Of a DNA stretch of 64,000 nt, positions 48,453 through 62,741 are shown piece after piece. The notes under the pieces are model-generated. The model was not told where the DNA came from, did no database searches, and was given only the letters and a program-made list of their open reading frames with translations. The stretch spans positions 372,001 through 436,000 of the forward strand of contig JADEYG010000001.1 in the NCBI GenBank assembly GCA_016906335.1, given 5' to 3'. The position numbers and the translations under genes are program-made. The stretch is from Novakomyces olei (lineage: Eukaryota > Ascomycota > Novakomycetes > Novakomycetales > Novakomycetaceae). Positions within the stretch are counted from its first letter, which is position 1; every line of letters begins with the position of its first letter.

Positions 48453-50159
48453 ATGGCGAACGCGGTATCAAACCAGCAGAGCCTTGAAAGGCCCGACCTT
48501 GGAACCAATGGCGACAGTGGACTGAGCCAGTACGTTGACCGGCGGCCTTCTTCGCCGGGCCAAGGCACTCGTCGGGGCAGCAGCCCCGGAAATGATAGTG
48601 TAAGTACCGATGGCGATGACGACGGGTCAAGTGGAACGGGAGAGATGGACGTTTACTCCCCCGATGAAAAAGGCCGAATCGTGCTTAACGAAGCCGATTC
48701 AATGGACGCCCTTGGATTTTGTTGGCCCTGGTGGAAGAAATGGACATTGCTTTCCTCTATCTTTATGGTGCAAATGAGTATGAATTTCAATACGTCTGTG
48801 TACCCAAATGTTGTTACGCCTATGGCCGAGCATTTCCATATAAGCGAGCAGGCAGCAAGAGTAGGGCAAATGATCTATCTCGTAGCTTACGCTTTTGGCT
48901 CTGAGCTCTGGGCTCCCTGGAGCGAGGAATTGGGTCGATGGCCGATCTTACAGTTGAGTCTTTTCCTTGTAAACGTATGGCAAATCCCTTGTGCTCTGGC
49001 TCCAAATTTCGGTACAGTCGTTGTCGGCCGCTTTCTCGGCGGCATTTCCAGCGCCGGTGGGAGCGTAACGCTGGGAATGGTGGCTGATTTGTTTCAGAAT
49101 GACGATCAGCAATATGCAGTCGCCTTTGTCGTTCTTTCGTCCGTGGGTGGAACTACTGTCGGCCCGATTTTTGGCGGGCTGATCCAGCAGCTCACGTCCA
49201 CGTGGCGCTGGAATTTCTGGATCCAGCTCATTATTGGTGGGGTTGTGCAGGCGATTCATTTCGCAATGCCTGAGTCACGTGCAACGATTTTATTGGACAG
49301 GGAAGCAAAAAGGCGAAGGCAAAATGGGGAAGAAAATGTGTGGGGGCCAAATGAAGTGAAACAAAATCGTTTTAGTATGAAGGAAATTGCCGTTGTTTGG
49401 TACAGACCGTTTGAAATGTTTTTCAATGAGCCAATTGTGCTTTGCCTGTCGTTGCTGAGTGGGTTCAGTGATGCTTTAATTTTCACATTTTTAGAGGGAT
49501 TTAATCCAGTTTTTGCGCAATGGGATTTCAATGTTATTGAAACAGGGCTGGCTTTTATCCCCATCCTAATTGGCTACGTTCTGGCTTACGCTTCGTTTTT
49601 GCCTTGGATCCACCGTGATCGAAAGATTCTGCGTCGTGATCCGGATGCCTTGCAACCGGAATCACGTCTTTTTTGGTTGCTATTCACGGCTCCACTAGAG
49701 ACAATTGGTCTTTTCGGGTTTGCCTGGACTTCGCTAGGTCCTCCACAAGTCCACTGGATTGCTCCCATGATATTTGCCTGTCTTATTGCCATTGCTAACT
49801 ATGCCATTTACATGGCAACAATCGATTATATGATTGCTTCTTACGGACCGTACTCTGCCTCTGCTACTGGAGGGAACGCCCTGGCTCGCGATTTCTTGGC
49901 GGGTATAGCGGCAATGTATTCGACTCCGTTTTATTCGAATATCAGCGGGTACACGTTGGAGTATCCCTCCACTATTCTCGCGTGTATCGCGTTTGTTGTC
50001 ACTGTTCCGATTTACGTTTTTTATTATAAGGGACCCGCTATTCGGGCCAAGTCTAAATTTGCACAGACATTGGCAAGTGATTTGAAGCAGAGCCGTGCCA
50101 AACACAGCAAATTGGAGGAGTCTAACCGGCCCAAGGAGGCTTTTATCGAGCGGCCATAA
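48453..50159 (+). CDS. MFS transporter, DHA1 drug/polyamine:H+ antiporter type (copy 1)
   Basis: 568 residues, single exon. A polar N-terminus of about 85 residues precedes twelve predicted spans. The block AYAFGSELWAPWSEELGRWP, with the motif A-like charge pattern, is followed by GRFLGGISSAGGSVTLGMVADL. A central cytosolic loop with REAKRRRQNGEEN divides the two halves. The text resembles fungal DHA1 members such as Tpo/Flu1/Caf5-type exporters, which expel drugs, polyamines or metabolites at the plasma membrane. The substrate cannot be predicted. A close paralogue lies 9.3 kb away on the other strand (59420-61210); the two share long identical stretches such as LCLSLLSGFSDALIFTFLEG and LETIGLFGFAWTSLGPPQVH-like text. 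Confidence 0.88.
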   Translation: MANAVSNQQSLERPDLGTNGDSGLSQYVDRRPSSPGQGTRRGSSPGNDSVSTDGDDDGSSGTGEMDVYSPDEKGRIVLNEADSMDALGFCWPWWKKWTLLSSIFMVQMSMNFNTSVYPNVVTPMAEHFHISEQAARVGQMIYLVAYAFGSELWAPWSEELGRWPILQLSLFLVNVWQIPCALAPNFGTVVVGRFLGGISSAGGSVTLGMVADLFQNDDQQYAVAFVVLSSVGGTTVGPIFGGLIQQLTSTWRWNFWIQLIIGGVVQAIHFAMPESRATILLDREAKRRRQNGEENVWGPNEVKQNRFSMKEIAVVWYRPFEMFFNEPIVLCLSLLSGFSDALIFTFLEGFNPVFAQWDFNVIETGLAFIPILIGYVLAYASFLPWIHRDRKILRRDPDALQPESRLFWLLFTAPLETIGLFGFAWTSLGPPQVHWIAPMIFACLIAIANYAIYMATIDYMIASYGPYSASATGGNALARDFLAGIAAMYSTPFYSNISGYTLEYPSTILACIAFVVTVPIYVFYYKGPAIRAKSKFAQTLASDLKQSRAKHSKLEESNRPKEAFIERP

Positions 50160-50725
50160 TGCGGTTTGTTCGTTATTGCGTAGGATTTCTTGTATATTAA
50201 TTTTTGGCGTACATGTAGAGTTTATTATAAGTACGAGTATATTTTATATTGTATATTATGCGTATGTTGTATATTATATATTATATATTAAATATACGTG
50301 TATATTTGTATATTATACCTGTGTATTGCATCTTTTGGCACTGAGATTACTTGGATACTGTTAAATGTTTGTTTTATACGTTTTATCACTGGAAATATAG
50401 TGCGTACAATTTGATGGAGTAATAATATCTATGTACGATTCTCCATCGTGTGCTGTCTTAGTTCAAATGCATTATTAATGTGCTGTATGTATATGTGAAT
50501 TCGCTTTACATAATATAATGGGCACCGAGCTCACTTTGTTCTATGCGCTTCACTTTCACGATATGAGAGACCTATTCGGCTACTGAAAGAGCGCTCCGTT
50601 CATCTTAAATTGATCGTATTTTTTGAGCACGTCAATGCTTGAATGTGCGTAAAGCTGGTGGCATTATCTACTTGCAATTTGAAGAGGCGATACCCGATTG
50701 AGCCGTTGAGACGAAAAGGCAAAGC
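50160..50725. other. Region between DHA1 copy 1 and DDI1
   Basis: AT-rich 3' flank with TATATTATATATT repeats near 50230-50330, then the DDI1 promoter. I searched all plus frames for a ubiquitin-like exon of DDI1 and did not find one. A 22-codon ORF at 50518-50586 is not similar. Confidence 0.45.
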
Positions 50726-52288
50726 ATGTTCCAAGACACAGATCCAGAAGCAGTTCGACTGCAACTGCTAGCAAATCCTCAAGTTCTAGCAGAGCTCAGA
50801 ACTGTACGTGCACATATATTTCCTTTACCTTTTGTCAAGTTTGACTGCTAATATCTCGTCAGACGCAGCCTGAACTAGCGGAAGCGGCAGTTAATAACCC
50901 CACTCGCTTTGCTGAACTGTTCAGCACTTTGGCGGAACAACGCCGGGACCACGATTTCGAACGTCAGCGACGAATTGTGTGTTTGACGTTTATTAATTAC
51001 TCTGCTGACCTTACAGATGGCTCTGAATGATGATCCTTTTAATATTGAAGCTCAGCAAGAAATTGAGGAAATGATCAGGTAGGCCGGTCTCGTTGGGTTG
51101 CTTGTCTCGTTCTTTTCACGCTGTCGTTGATTCTGAAAAGGGCTTTGCATACTTGAGCTTTTTGTGTCTTGTTGCTAATGCAATAGGCAAGAAGCAGTGT
51201 TTGAAAACTTGCAGCAGGCTATTGAATACAATCCTGAAGCTTTCGGACGAGTAATAATGCTCTACGTAAATGTACAAGTAAACGGCAGAGATGTAAAGGC
51301 TTTTGTTGATTCGGGTGCTCAGGCGACCATTAGTAAGTATTGGATGAAGGAGTTTTAATTGACTGATTAGTGTCGCCCGAATGCGCAGAACGGTGCGGGT
51401 ATGGACCTCTCTTGATTTCTGATTTGCAACATAAATTATTTACTATTATCAATGGTTTTTCAACTCGTCTTCTAACACGTCCACTGCCCTTGCCCTATAT
51501 ATTTTTTATTTTTTTTAATCATATTTTATTCGCCTTGTTTATTATTTATTCTGCTCGCTCCTTCAACCCAGGCTTACCCGTCTAGTATAATGCGATTGGT
51601 GGACAAAAGATTCTCGGGAATTGCAAGAGGCGTCGGTACGGCCAAGATTATTGGCAGAGTACACAGTGCCCCAATCAAAGTCGGAACAAGCTTTCTGGCG
51701 TGTAGTTTCACGATTATGGAGGTGAGTTGTTGCTATGCAATTAAGCTTATATTATCTTTTTATTCCCTGCTTCGTCTTATTATTCTTTGCTCTACTTTTT
51801 GTTTTATTGTCTTGCTGACAATGCAGAATAACCACGTCGACATGCTATTCGGTCTCGATATGCTTCGTCGTCATCAGGCCAAAATCGATCTGGAGAAGAA
51901 TGTGTTGAGCATATCTGGCAGCGAAGTGCCCTTCCTCGGAGAACATGAATTACCTGAGTCTGCTCGGCAGTTTGAAGGTCCAGGACCTGTTCAGCCTCCC
52001 GCTGTAGCAGGTTTAAATCCTTCTTCTTCGGCAGGCTCGGCTGCTGTTCCTTCCGCAGGAGTCACCTCTTCTGCAGGTGCTTCTTTTGGTGCAGGAGGCG
52101 GTCACCGGCTTGGTGGAGCGCCAGGAGCCCGTCAAGGTATTGCAGGCCACGCTGCTCGTTTGCCCCCTTCAGTGACAGAGGAAAATGTACAAAAATTAGT
52201 GGATCTCGGCTTTGATCGTCTAGAAGTTATACAAGCTCTAGAGGCAGCCAGTGGTGATGTGGACGCGGCCGCGTCTTTCTTGATGTAG
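50726..52288 (+). CDS. DDI1: DNA-damage-inducible protein Ddi1 (ubiquitin-receptor aspartic protease)
   Basis: Seven exons, 50726-50803, 50863-50976, 51017-51078, 51187-51332, 51371-51398, 51586-51721 and 51827-52288, give 341 residues. The helical domain ([22 protein letters not shown]) precedes the retropepsin-like domain with the active-site Asp in [11 protein letters not shown]. The 28-nt fifth exon supplies PECAERCG, then [20 protein letters not shown] and [17 protein letters not shown] follow. A Ser/Ala/Gly linker leads to a C-terminal UBA domain ([21 protein letters not shown]). Ddi1 shuttles or cleaves heavily ubiquitinated proteins. The usual N-terminal ubiquitin-like domain of about 75 residues is not visible: the first Met lies only 26 codons before the first intron. 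Introns are 59, 40, 108, 38, 187 and 105 nt. This is a host gene, not part of a retroelement. Confidence 0.93.
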
Positions 52289-56176
<3,888 letters not shown>

Positions 56177-56767
56177 GCTGGTCGGCTTTTCCAAAAATAA
56201 CATAAGAATGATAGAGTTTGTTGAACCCAGAAAATAAAATAGAAAAAAAAACAGGGATAATAAATAGCGTCTCTGAGCTATTTGGTCCGTGCCAAATTGG
56301 CTTTTACGTATATCGAATTAAACAAATAGAATTTTCTCCTTGTCTATCGTATTCTCCTTTTGAACTTTGTGCAATTAATGTGTATTAAACAGTACTTTTC
56401 TTTTGTATCTGTCGTGTGTAAGTTGAAAACACACATCAGATACGTAAAACTCAGTAGCACTTTGGCGAGCGCGTACCACATAAACAAAATTCAAATGAAT
56501 AAAAATAGGAGGTATATAAATGAAATAAAACAAATCAAAACAATACTAATCATGTCTGATATCGGCTCTAATGCGGTTGAATGCCAAAAAAATTGTTAAA
56601 AACAAAAATTAATGTTAAAAAACGAAGAAAAAACATTAAAAGAATTTGAAAAAAATAAAAAAGTAAAAGACGATAGAGGTATCGGAACAAAGAAGCAGGT
56701 ATACAAGTGTGCGAGCAACTAAACAAATTTGAATACCTTAACACCTAAACTGACCAATACTTTACAA
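56177..56767. other. Convergent 3' region between ornithine hydroxylase and MTHFR
   Basis: AT-rich with A-runs. A 79-codon frame at 56360-56599 is Lys/Asn/Ile-rich as expected from base composition and is not called. Confidence 0.5.
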
Positions 56768-58693
56768 TCACAAGCCCTCGTGCCACAAATCCGGCTTAAC
56801 CATACGCAAAGGCGCGAGTCCGTCTAGCACAGAGAAAATTGCGTCCTTGTTTTGAAAATCATTATGAACAATAACACAGAGAGACCATTCGGCCATCACC
56901 GAATCAATCAATTTTCTCGGCGCCGACTCGCTCGGGTAGCATCGAGCCCAGTCGCGGCCTAGAAGAAACGCTTCATCCTTCCACGCCAGAAACGAGACGA
57001 CTTCAATAATTGTTGGCTGTACAATCTCTTTGCCGGGGAAAATGCCCCAGGTAAGAGCATTCGGCCCGTCAACTTGAGAATTCGTTTTAAAATCTCCATT
57101 GGCATTTACGAGGTAATAAGTATTAAAGGCATCCTTTTGGATATTTTCCAGTAACGCATCAATCATGGCGGGATGGACGAGGAACTCTAGATAAGCCTTT
57201 TGGTAAACGTACCCGTTCCTCGGTCCCCATCCGAAGACTGGATCATTTGACCTGGCTCCGTTGACCGCAGGCTGAGAATTTATAGTAAGCAGGCCGAGTT
57301 CGTTGGCGCTTACGAGCTGCCGCTCTATCGACTTGGCCTCAGCGGTTATCGGCGATTCTGACCAGGGCAGAGCTGGCACTGATCCGTTAATAAACCGAAT
57401 AAAACATTGAGCTAAATCCTCCAAGTTTTGAGGAGTTCCCCAGAGCCGTTGCGCTTCCTCATTCGTCTGCTTTAGCCGGATCGAGTATCGATCCAGCTCG
57501 CCAAATGCCGGGGACGTGGCATCGCCCCATCGGCCATTGGGAAACTCATCCCAACCCTGAGTTCGTTCAATGTAGGATTTGTTCCGGTTTTTCCAGAAAA
57601 CGGGTCGAACATTTTCCTCTTTTCGCTTAAGCGTAAGCGAACGTCTCCAGGGCAAAGGCGGCTGTAATGCACGAGCTTCTTCCATAAGGCCTAGACCTTC
57701 CATCACCATATTCACGGACCTTTCCAGGTTCATAGTATAGAAATGAAGGTTAGTAATGCCGTTCGAAATCAGCTTTTCACACATTTCCACGAGCAACCGT
57801 GACCCTACTTGCCTTACTGCCGAATCATCGTCTTTGATTGGCTGTAACGCGTCCAGGAAATTTGCAGGAATAGCGGACCCGCTCCAACGCGCACGCCGAA
57901 TAAACGCGTCCCAGTTTTGTATAGGCATTATCCCCGGGATAATGGGAACCGTGATCCCCGCCGCGCGGCATTTACTCGTCCACTCCAGGAAATTGTCCAC
58001 ATCGTAAAACATTTGCGTAATAATAAAGGAGGCTCCACGATCAACTTTTTCCCGCAAATGACGAATGCCTTCATCGGCATCGGGAGTATCGGGGTGACCT
58101 TCGGGATAACCCGCTACGCCTATACAAAAATAATCTCCATACTTTTCCCGAATAAAGGCTACTAAATCGCTCGCGTAACGGAATCCTCCTTTAGTTGCCG
58201 TCCATTCAGTTTCATCACGCGGCGGATCGCCTCTAAGAGCCAAGATGTTCTGGCAGCCAGCATGATACGCTTCGTCCAGAGCCTTTTCCAGCTTTTCCAT
58301 TGGCATATCAGTGCACGTCAAATGCATGCACGTATCAAGGCCGTATATTTCTTGGGCTGCCGCTACCATTTCACATGTTAAAGTTGCCAATCTACCGCCA
58401 GCGCCCCACGTTATATCTATAAAACTGGGGGGCGCATTTCGGCCCATACGCTCGATTCGATCATACAGATTTTGAATACCCTTTGCATGGATCAGTGACT
58501 GAACAAAAAAAAAAGAAATAAAAAAGAAATAGAAAGTAGAAAATAAATAAACAAATGAAGCGAGACAACCTAAACCAAAGCAGGACAAAAGGGAAACGGG
58601 ATGAATAATTACAGTGCTTGTTTTGGGGGGGAAGTACTCGTATGACCATGTAACACGGCCGGCCCTTTGCTCGAGTTTTTGGGATATCTTCAT
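56768..58693 (-). CDS. MET13: Methylenetetrahydrofolate reductase (MET13/MET12-type)
   Basis: Exons 58693-58613 and 58480-56768 give 597 residues, close to yeast Met13 (600). The 132-nt intron is a multiple of three with no stop, so an unspliced reading shows a false hydrophobic insert between FFPPKT-like YFPPKTST and GIQNLYDRIERM. The catalytic barrel has FIDITWGAGG, HLTCTDM, ILALRGDPP, QMFYDVDNFLEW and PGIMPI. The C-terminal regulatory half begins near residue 330 and carries NGDFKTNSQVDGPNALTWGIFPGKEI and related text, where AdoMet inhibition resides in eukaryotic enzymes. The enzyme reduces methylene-THF to methyl-THF for methionine synthesis. A four-codon upstream ORF overlaps the start codon. 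MET13 and MET12 cannot be separated by eye. Confidence 0.94.
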   Translation of the reverse strand: MKISQKLEQRAGRVTWSYEYFPPKTSTVIIHPVSLLSCFGLGCLASFVYLFSTFYFFFISFFFVQSLIHAKGIQNLYDRIERMGRNAPPSFIDITWGAGGRLATLTCEMVAAAQEIYGLDTCMHLTCTDMPMEKLEKALDEAYHAGCQNILALRGDPPRDETEWTATKGGFRYASDLVAFIREKYGDYFCIGVAGYPEGHPDTPDADEGIRHLREKVDRGASFIITQMFYDVDNFLEWTSKCRAAGITVPIIPGIMPIQNWDAFIRRARWSGSAIPANFLDALQPIKDDDSAVRQVGSRLLVEMCEKLISNGITNLHFYTMNLERSVNMVMEGLGLMEEARALQPPLPWRRSLTLKRKEENVRPVFWKNRNKSYIERTQGWDEFPNGRWGDATSPAFGELDRYSIRLKQTNEEAQRLWGTPQNLEDLAQCFIRFINGSVPALPWSESPITAEAKSIERQLVSANELGLLTINSQPAVNGARSNDPVFGWGPRNGYVYQKAYLEFLVHPAMIDALLENIQKDAFNTYYLVNANGDFKTNSQVDGPNALTWGIFPGKEIVQPTIIEVVSFLAWKDEAFLLGRDWARCYPSESAPRKLIDSVMAEWSLCVIVHNDFQNKDAIFSVLDGLAPLRMVKPDLWHEGL

Positions 58694-58704
58694 GATATCT
58701 TCAT
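58690..58704 (-). promoter_or_regulatory. Four-codon upstream ORF overlapping the MTHFR start
   Basis: An 11-bp direct duplication (ATGAAGATATC twice) places a second ATG just upstream of the main one. The upstream ATG reads MKIS and stops at TGA, which overlaps the main ATG as ATGA. Ribosomes using it would have to reinitiate, or the first ATG is skipped. Whether the transcript includes it is unknown. Confidence 0.5.
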
Positions 58705-59419
58705 GGGGCTTACCAAGAGGTACAGACTGATTTAAATTTTTATAATTCTATAGGCAAAAGGGAGTATGTAAGGTGGGTTTCGTATATAAAATATTCTACA
58801 TATAATAAATGGTTTACTAGTGTCATATTTTCCACATATATAATTCACGCCTTACTCGATCTCAAGTAAGCTTTTTGTATGATACCATCTTTGTGAATAA
58901 TAATTTTACGATTAGGGTTAGACAAAGAATTAATTATTCCCAATACATTAAGCCAACAAACAGGTAACAAGAACCCTAACTAACCCTAAAGATGAATTGC
59001 ACAAAATGGCAATGAACTTCAACATCCCGATATCTGTGCTTAAAATTACATCTTAAATATTAATTCTGTTCATTTATTATCAATAAACTCGTCTAAAACT
59101 TGGTCTAGTCAAATCAAGCAAATCTAAACCGCATTAATCAAAAATCCATTCGACCATTTGTTCATAATGCAATAATAAATGAGTGCTGCGCACCGTCCCC
59201 AACAATTTCTATCCATGCAAGATCAAACCCCAAGACAGCGATTTATGCCGGACAGCGATCCATTCGCCAGAGGGTATCAAGATGCACGAGTCGATGTAAT
59301 TGTATTCATTTAGATGTAGTATTTCGTAAGTTCAACTGGATAAATAACACATTTAAATGTACATAGAACCATCCGAATACATGTTTATATACAAATATAA
59401 GTATGTATTGACGTGTAGA
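58694..59419. other. Promoter region of MTHFR and 3' flank of DHA1 copy 2
   Basis: Contains an AACCCTAACTAACCCTAA telomere-like string near 58971-58989 and a 44-codon ORF on the plus strand. Nothing else is seen. Confidence 0.45.
59179..59313 (+). CDS. Possible small protein, 44 residues
   Basis: An ATG-started frame encoding a Gln/Arg/Asp-rich polar peptide (MSAAHRPQQFLSMQDQTP and so on) in an otherwise stop-rich AT stretch. Its composition is more protein-like than the surrounding sequence. I recognise no family. A possible donor GTAATT at 59297 could make it a first exon, but no second exon is evident before the converging transporter. It may be chance. Confidence 0.22.
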   Translation: MSAAHRPQQFLSMQDQTPRQRFMPDSDPFARGYQDARVDVIVFI

Positions 59420-61210
59420 TCAAGCACGCTCGCTGTGCTCCGCCTGTGGGCCGTTCCGGGCCATCCGCTTCTTCTCTCCACCTCGTCCTTCAGCCGCATC
59501 CTTCATTTGTGCTTCACGTGTCTCACGATGCGCACGACGATCACTATCCAGTGTCTGTGCAAATTTAGAATTTGCACGGATTTCCGGTCCCTTCCAATAG
59601 AACAGATAGACTGGGAGAATAATAAAGATAGAAATGCACGCGAGAATCGTCGAGGGCCATTCTAAATGATACCGATCACCGATATTCTCAAACATTGGTG
59701 TGGAATACATGGCAGCAATTCCGGCCAAAAGATCTCGAGCAAAAGCATTTCCTCCAGTAGCAGAGGCCGAATATTCACCATAAGCAGCCACCATATAATC
59801 AATAGTGGCCATGTAAATAGCATAATTAGCAATAGCGATCAATGCGGAAAATATCATGGGAGCAATCCAATGAACTTGCGGAGGACCGAGAGAGGTCCAA
59901 GCGAACCCGAAAAGGCCTACTGTCTCCAGTGGAGCAGTGTAAAGAAGCCAGTACAATCGTGTTTCAGGCTGCAAGGCATCCGGATCTTTTCTTCTTATTT
60001 TCGTATCCCGTCTAATCCAAGGCAAGAACGACCACCAGGCTAAAAAGTATCCGACAAGAAGTGGCAAAAAAGCCAGACCAGTTTCATACGTGCTAAACCC
60101 CCATTGAGCATAAACTGGGGTGTAACCTTCGAGAAAAGTAAAGATGAGAGCGTCACTGAATCCACTCAGCAACGAAAGGCAGAGCACGATTGGTTCACGG
60201 ACAAACATCTCAAAAGGCCGAATCCAAATTACGAGAATTTGACGGATCGTAAGTCGGGGTTGCAGCTCTGTTTCTGCGTAAATGTTAGGGTTTTCTCCAG
60301 TCTTGCGTCGGCGTTTAGCCTCGCGCTGTAGCAGGACAGAAACCCGAGTTTCCGGAACAAAGAAATGCAGAGCTTGAGTAAAGCCGCCAAAGATCAACTG
60401 AATCCAAAAGACCCAGCGCCAATGCAAATACTGTTCAACGAATCCTCCCACGACAGGTCCGACGACTGAGCCGCCGACTGAGGAAAACACGATAAACGCA
60501 ACTGCGTACTGCTGCAAATCCGGTTCCCACAAATCAGCAACCATTCCAAGCGTAACACTGCCACCGGCACTAGAAAGACCACCGAGCCCACGGCCGACAA
60601 TCATGCTCCCAATATTGGGTGCAAGAGCACAGGGCAGTTGCCATATGTTTACGAAGAAAAGACTTGTCTGCAAGACTGGCCAACGGCCCAATTCTTCGCT
60701 CCAGGGAGCCCAGAGCTCAGAGCCAAAGGCGTAAGCTACCAAAAAGATCATTTGCCCACAGCGCGCTGCCTGAGCAGAAATATTAAACTCTTCCGTCATT
60801 CCAGAAATAGCGTTGCCATAGATAGAGGTGTTCAAGTTCATTGAGGTCTGTACGACAAAAATGACAGAGATAACAGCCCATTTCTTCCAAGACGACCAGG
60901 TAAACCCTAACAATTCATAACAGTCGTCCTCCGTCAGAATCTCTTTGCCACTCGCTAGTGCCTCTGCGTGGCTGGTCGCACTGCGATTCGAATAAATCCT
61001 GGAAAGAGCATCTGATGGCTGCCTGTCTATCGTCGCTGACCCAGCTGAAGCCGACCGTCTCAGCCGCTTTTCGTCTACGCTTTCTGCTGAAGTCGACTCG
61101 CCAGTGCCAAAGGGATGCCTCCAGCTCCTGCTATGCTCTTGCGCTGGAGCTGCAGCCGCAGGCGGACTTACCGGCCCGGAGGACTCTGATTCAGAGCTAT
61201 CTGCCGCCAT
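59420..61210 (-). CDS. MFS transporter, DHA1 drug/polyamine:H+ antiporter type (copy 2)
   Basis: 596 residues, single exon. It has a polar N-terminus of about 115 residues, twelve spans and a polar C-terminal tail (REAQMKDAAEGRGGEKK). It is closely related to the protein at 48453-50159 across all spans, with blocks such as AYAFGSELWAPWSEELGRWP, SSAGGSVTLGMVADL and ANYAIYMATIDYM shared almost unchanged. The two N-termini have diverged. Same family and same uncertainty about substrate. The opposite orientation of the pair points to an inverted duplication or to later inversion. Confidence 0.88.
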   Translation of the reverse strand: MAADSSESESSGPVSPPAAAAPAQEHSRSWRHPFGTGESTSAESVDEKRLRRSASAGSATIDRQPSDALSRIYSNRSATSHAEALASGKEILTEDDCYELLGFTWSSWKKWAVISVIFVVQTSMNLNTSIYGNAISGMTEEFNISAQAARCGQMIFLVAYAFGSELWAPWSEELGRWPVLQTSLFFVNIWQLPCALAPNIGSMIVGRGLGGLSSAGGSVTLGMVADLWEPDLQQYAVAFIVFSSVGGSVVGPVVGGFVEQYLHWRWVFWIQLIFGGFTQALHFFVPETRVSVLLQREAKRRRKTGENPNIYAETELQPRLTIRQILVIWIRPFEMFVREPIVLCLSLLSGFSDALIFTFLEGYTPVYAQWGFSTYETGLAFLPLLVGYFLAWWSFLPWIRRDTKIRRKDPDALQPETRLYWLLYTAPLETVGLFGFAWTSLGPPQVHWIAPMIFSALIAIANYAIYMATIDYMVAAYGEYSASATGGNAFARDLLAGIAAMYSTPMFENIGDRYHLEWPSTILACISIFIILPVYLFYWKGPEIRANSKFAQTLDSDRRAHRETREAQMKDAAEGRGGEKKRMARNGPQAEHSERA

Positions 61211-61260
61211 TCACAAATGCCGCAATGGAAGGAAGCAGAATGTGGTTTGGGCTTTTGTTT

Positions 61261-61262
<2 letters not shown>

Positions 61263-61309
<47 letters not shown>
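61263..61309 (+). repeat. (TA)n microsatellite
   Basis: About 23 TA units, 53 bp upstream of the start codon of DHA1 copy 2. Confidence 0.95.
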
Positions 61310-61313
<4 letters not shown>

Positions 61314-62671
61314 ATTTATATTACACAATTGTAATTATATAATTATATTTATATGTATCATGGAACATTATTTCACCTATTAAATTACATTTATATCCGT
61401 TTTGGGGATTACCGAGAAATTTTAATCCGATGCGTTTCCCCCATCGGTCGAACAGATTAGTATCAGAGTACTTAATACGTGTACCGATCATTAGACGAAA
61501 GATAGGGTACGGCTATCAAAATTGTCGATTGACGTAGTAAAAGAGGCCTACATCATAGATACATATTTCGTGCGTATGCTTGTCAGTGTAGCGTCCAAAG
61601 TAAATAAACACACTTGTGGGATCGTACAAAGCTTAAAGCTTCACGCTCACTGCTCATTTATATCTCATACACGATTCACCATCACCGGAGCACGAACCTG
61701 CCATTCTGATATAAAGACATATGAGACCTGACCTCCATACACTTGCTTTCCTCTCTACGGAATCGAAGAGAACATGGAACAAAGAACGGAACAAGAAGGA
61801 AAAGGTGTGACGTAATCACCTCGGCCCGTCGGAGAATCAATTAGAAAATGAAAAATATCCGCTACATTACTGAGCGTAGAAATCTTTTAAAATATGTACG
61901 TATACTAAGGATATATCCTGCTGATCCGATCTTTGGGTGGACAATAATATGAAAGGGCTTAATCCCAACATGGTGTTATGATAACCCAACATTTGGCTAT
62001 CGCCAGTTTATCGCCTTGTAGCCATTTAAACCACTAACTTAAAGGGATTCTTATAGAAAATGACCTTCAAAGGGACTGGAGGATGCATCTGCTCGACCAC
62101 CCGTGGTCTATAAATAGGGACCCATTCGTTCATAGTTCTACGTAGTTTAATATTAATCTTAGTGCTTGAAATCAAACAGCGTCAGGACGCCGTTATCCTA
62201 TAGCTCCGCCTATTATTATAACAGCGCGCTGCTATCTTGGGATAGTTAGGTTACTTAAATTATATATATTGGTTTGAGTCCTAACATAATAATAATCATA
62301 GTAATATTAATGATATTATTAATAATATTATTATTATTCATGTCACTTCAATTGCCTGCCAAGAATATCTAGCTATGACTATTTCAACTGCGGTTCAAGA
62401 AGTATTCCGAGAGTTCTTTTCAACGCAATAAGCTTATAGCTACAAATAATACTATATACTTTGACCTGGTCTTCAATAAATCTTCCTTACGCTTTGATGC
62501 GACTAAATCCCTGTCCCTTAATAGCTCTCCAAAGAGCTGGCATGGAACATTATGCGTGCCGTTCATTGCTTTAATACCTTTGCTTCTTTACCAAATTCTT
62601 TATCAATTCTCCATAAATTGGCGTGGTATATCCAGAATCCGCTTGCAGCAGCCTCGTGTGCAGCGAGATAT

Positions 62672-62741
62672 AAAGTCACGTGCTACTGTATTCTTGTGAC
62701 AAGCACATGCCGCGCACGTGACTTTGACATGCTCTCACGTG
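62672..62741. promoter_or_regulatory. Cluster of three CACGTG motifs, two in inverted repeat
   Basis: AAAGTCACGTG at 62672-62682 is the exact reverse complement of CACGTGACTTT at 62715-62725, and a third CACGTG lies at 62736-62741. TCACGTG is the site of Cbf1-type and other bHLH factors in fungi. The nearest start codon it could serve is that of DHA1 copy 2, 1.46 kb away, so its target is unclear. Confidence 0.45.

Noticed and set aside
51187-51721. Retropepsin-like domain with DSGAQ as a sign of a retroelement
   Set aside because: The flanking helical domain, MRLVDKRF text, linker and UBA domain, plus seven host-type exons, identify it as cellular Ddi1.
58481-58612. Hydrophobic insert (possible membrane span) in MTHFR
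   Set aside because: It is a 132-nt intron divisible by three; removal restores the conserved PPKT-x-x-GIQNLYDR text.
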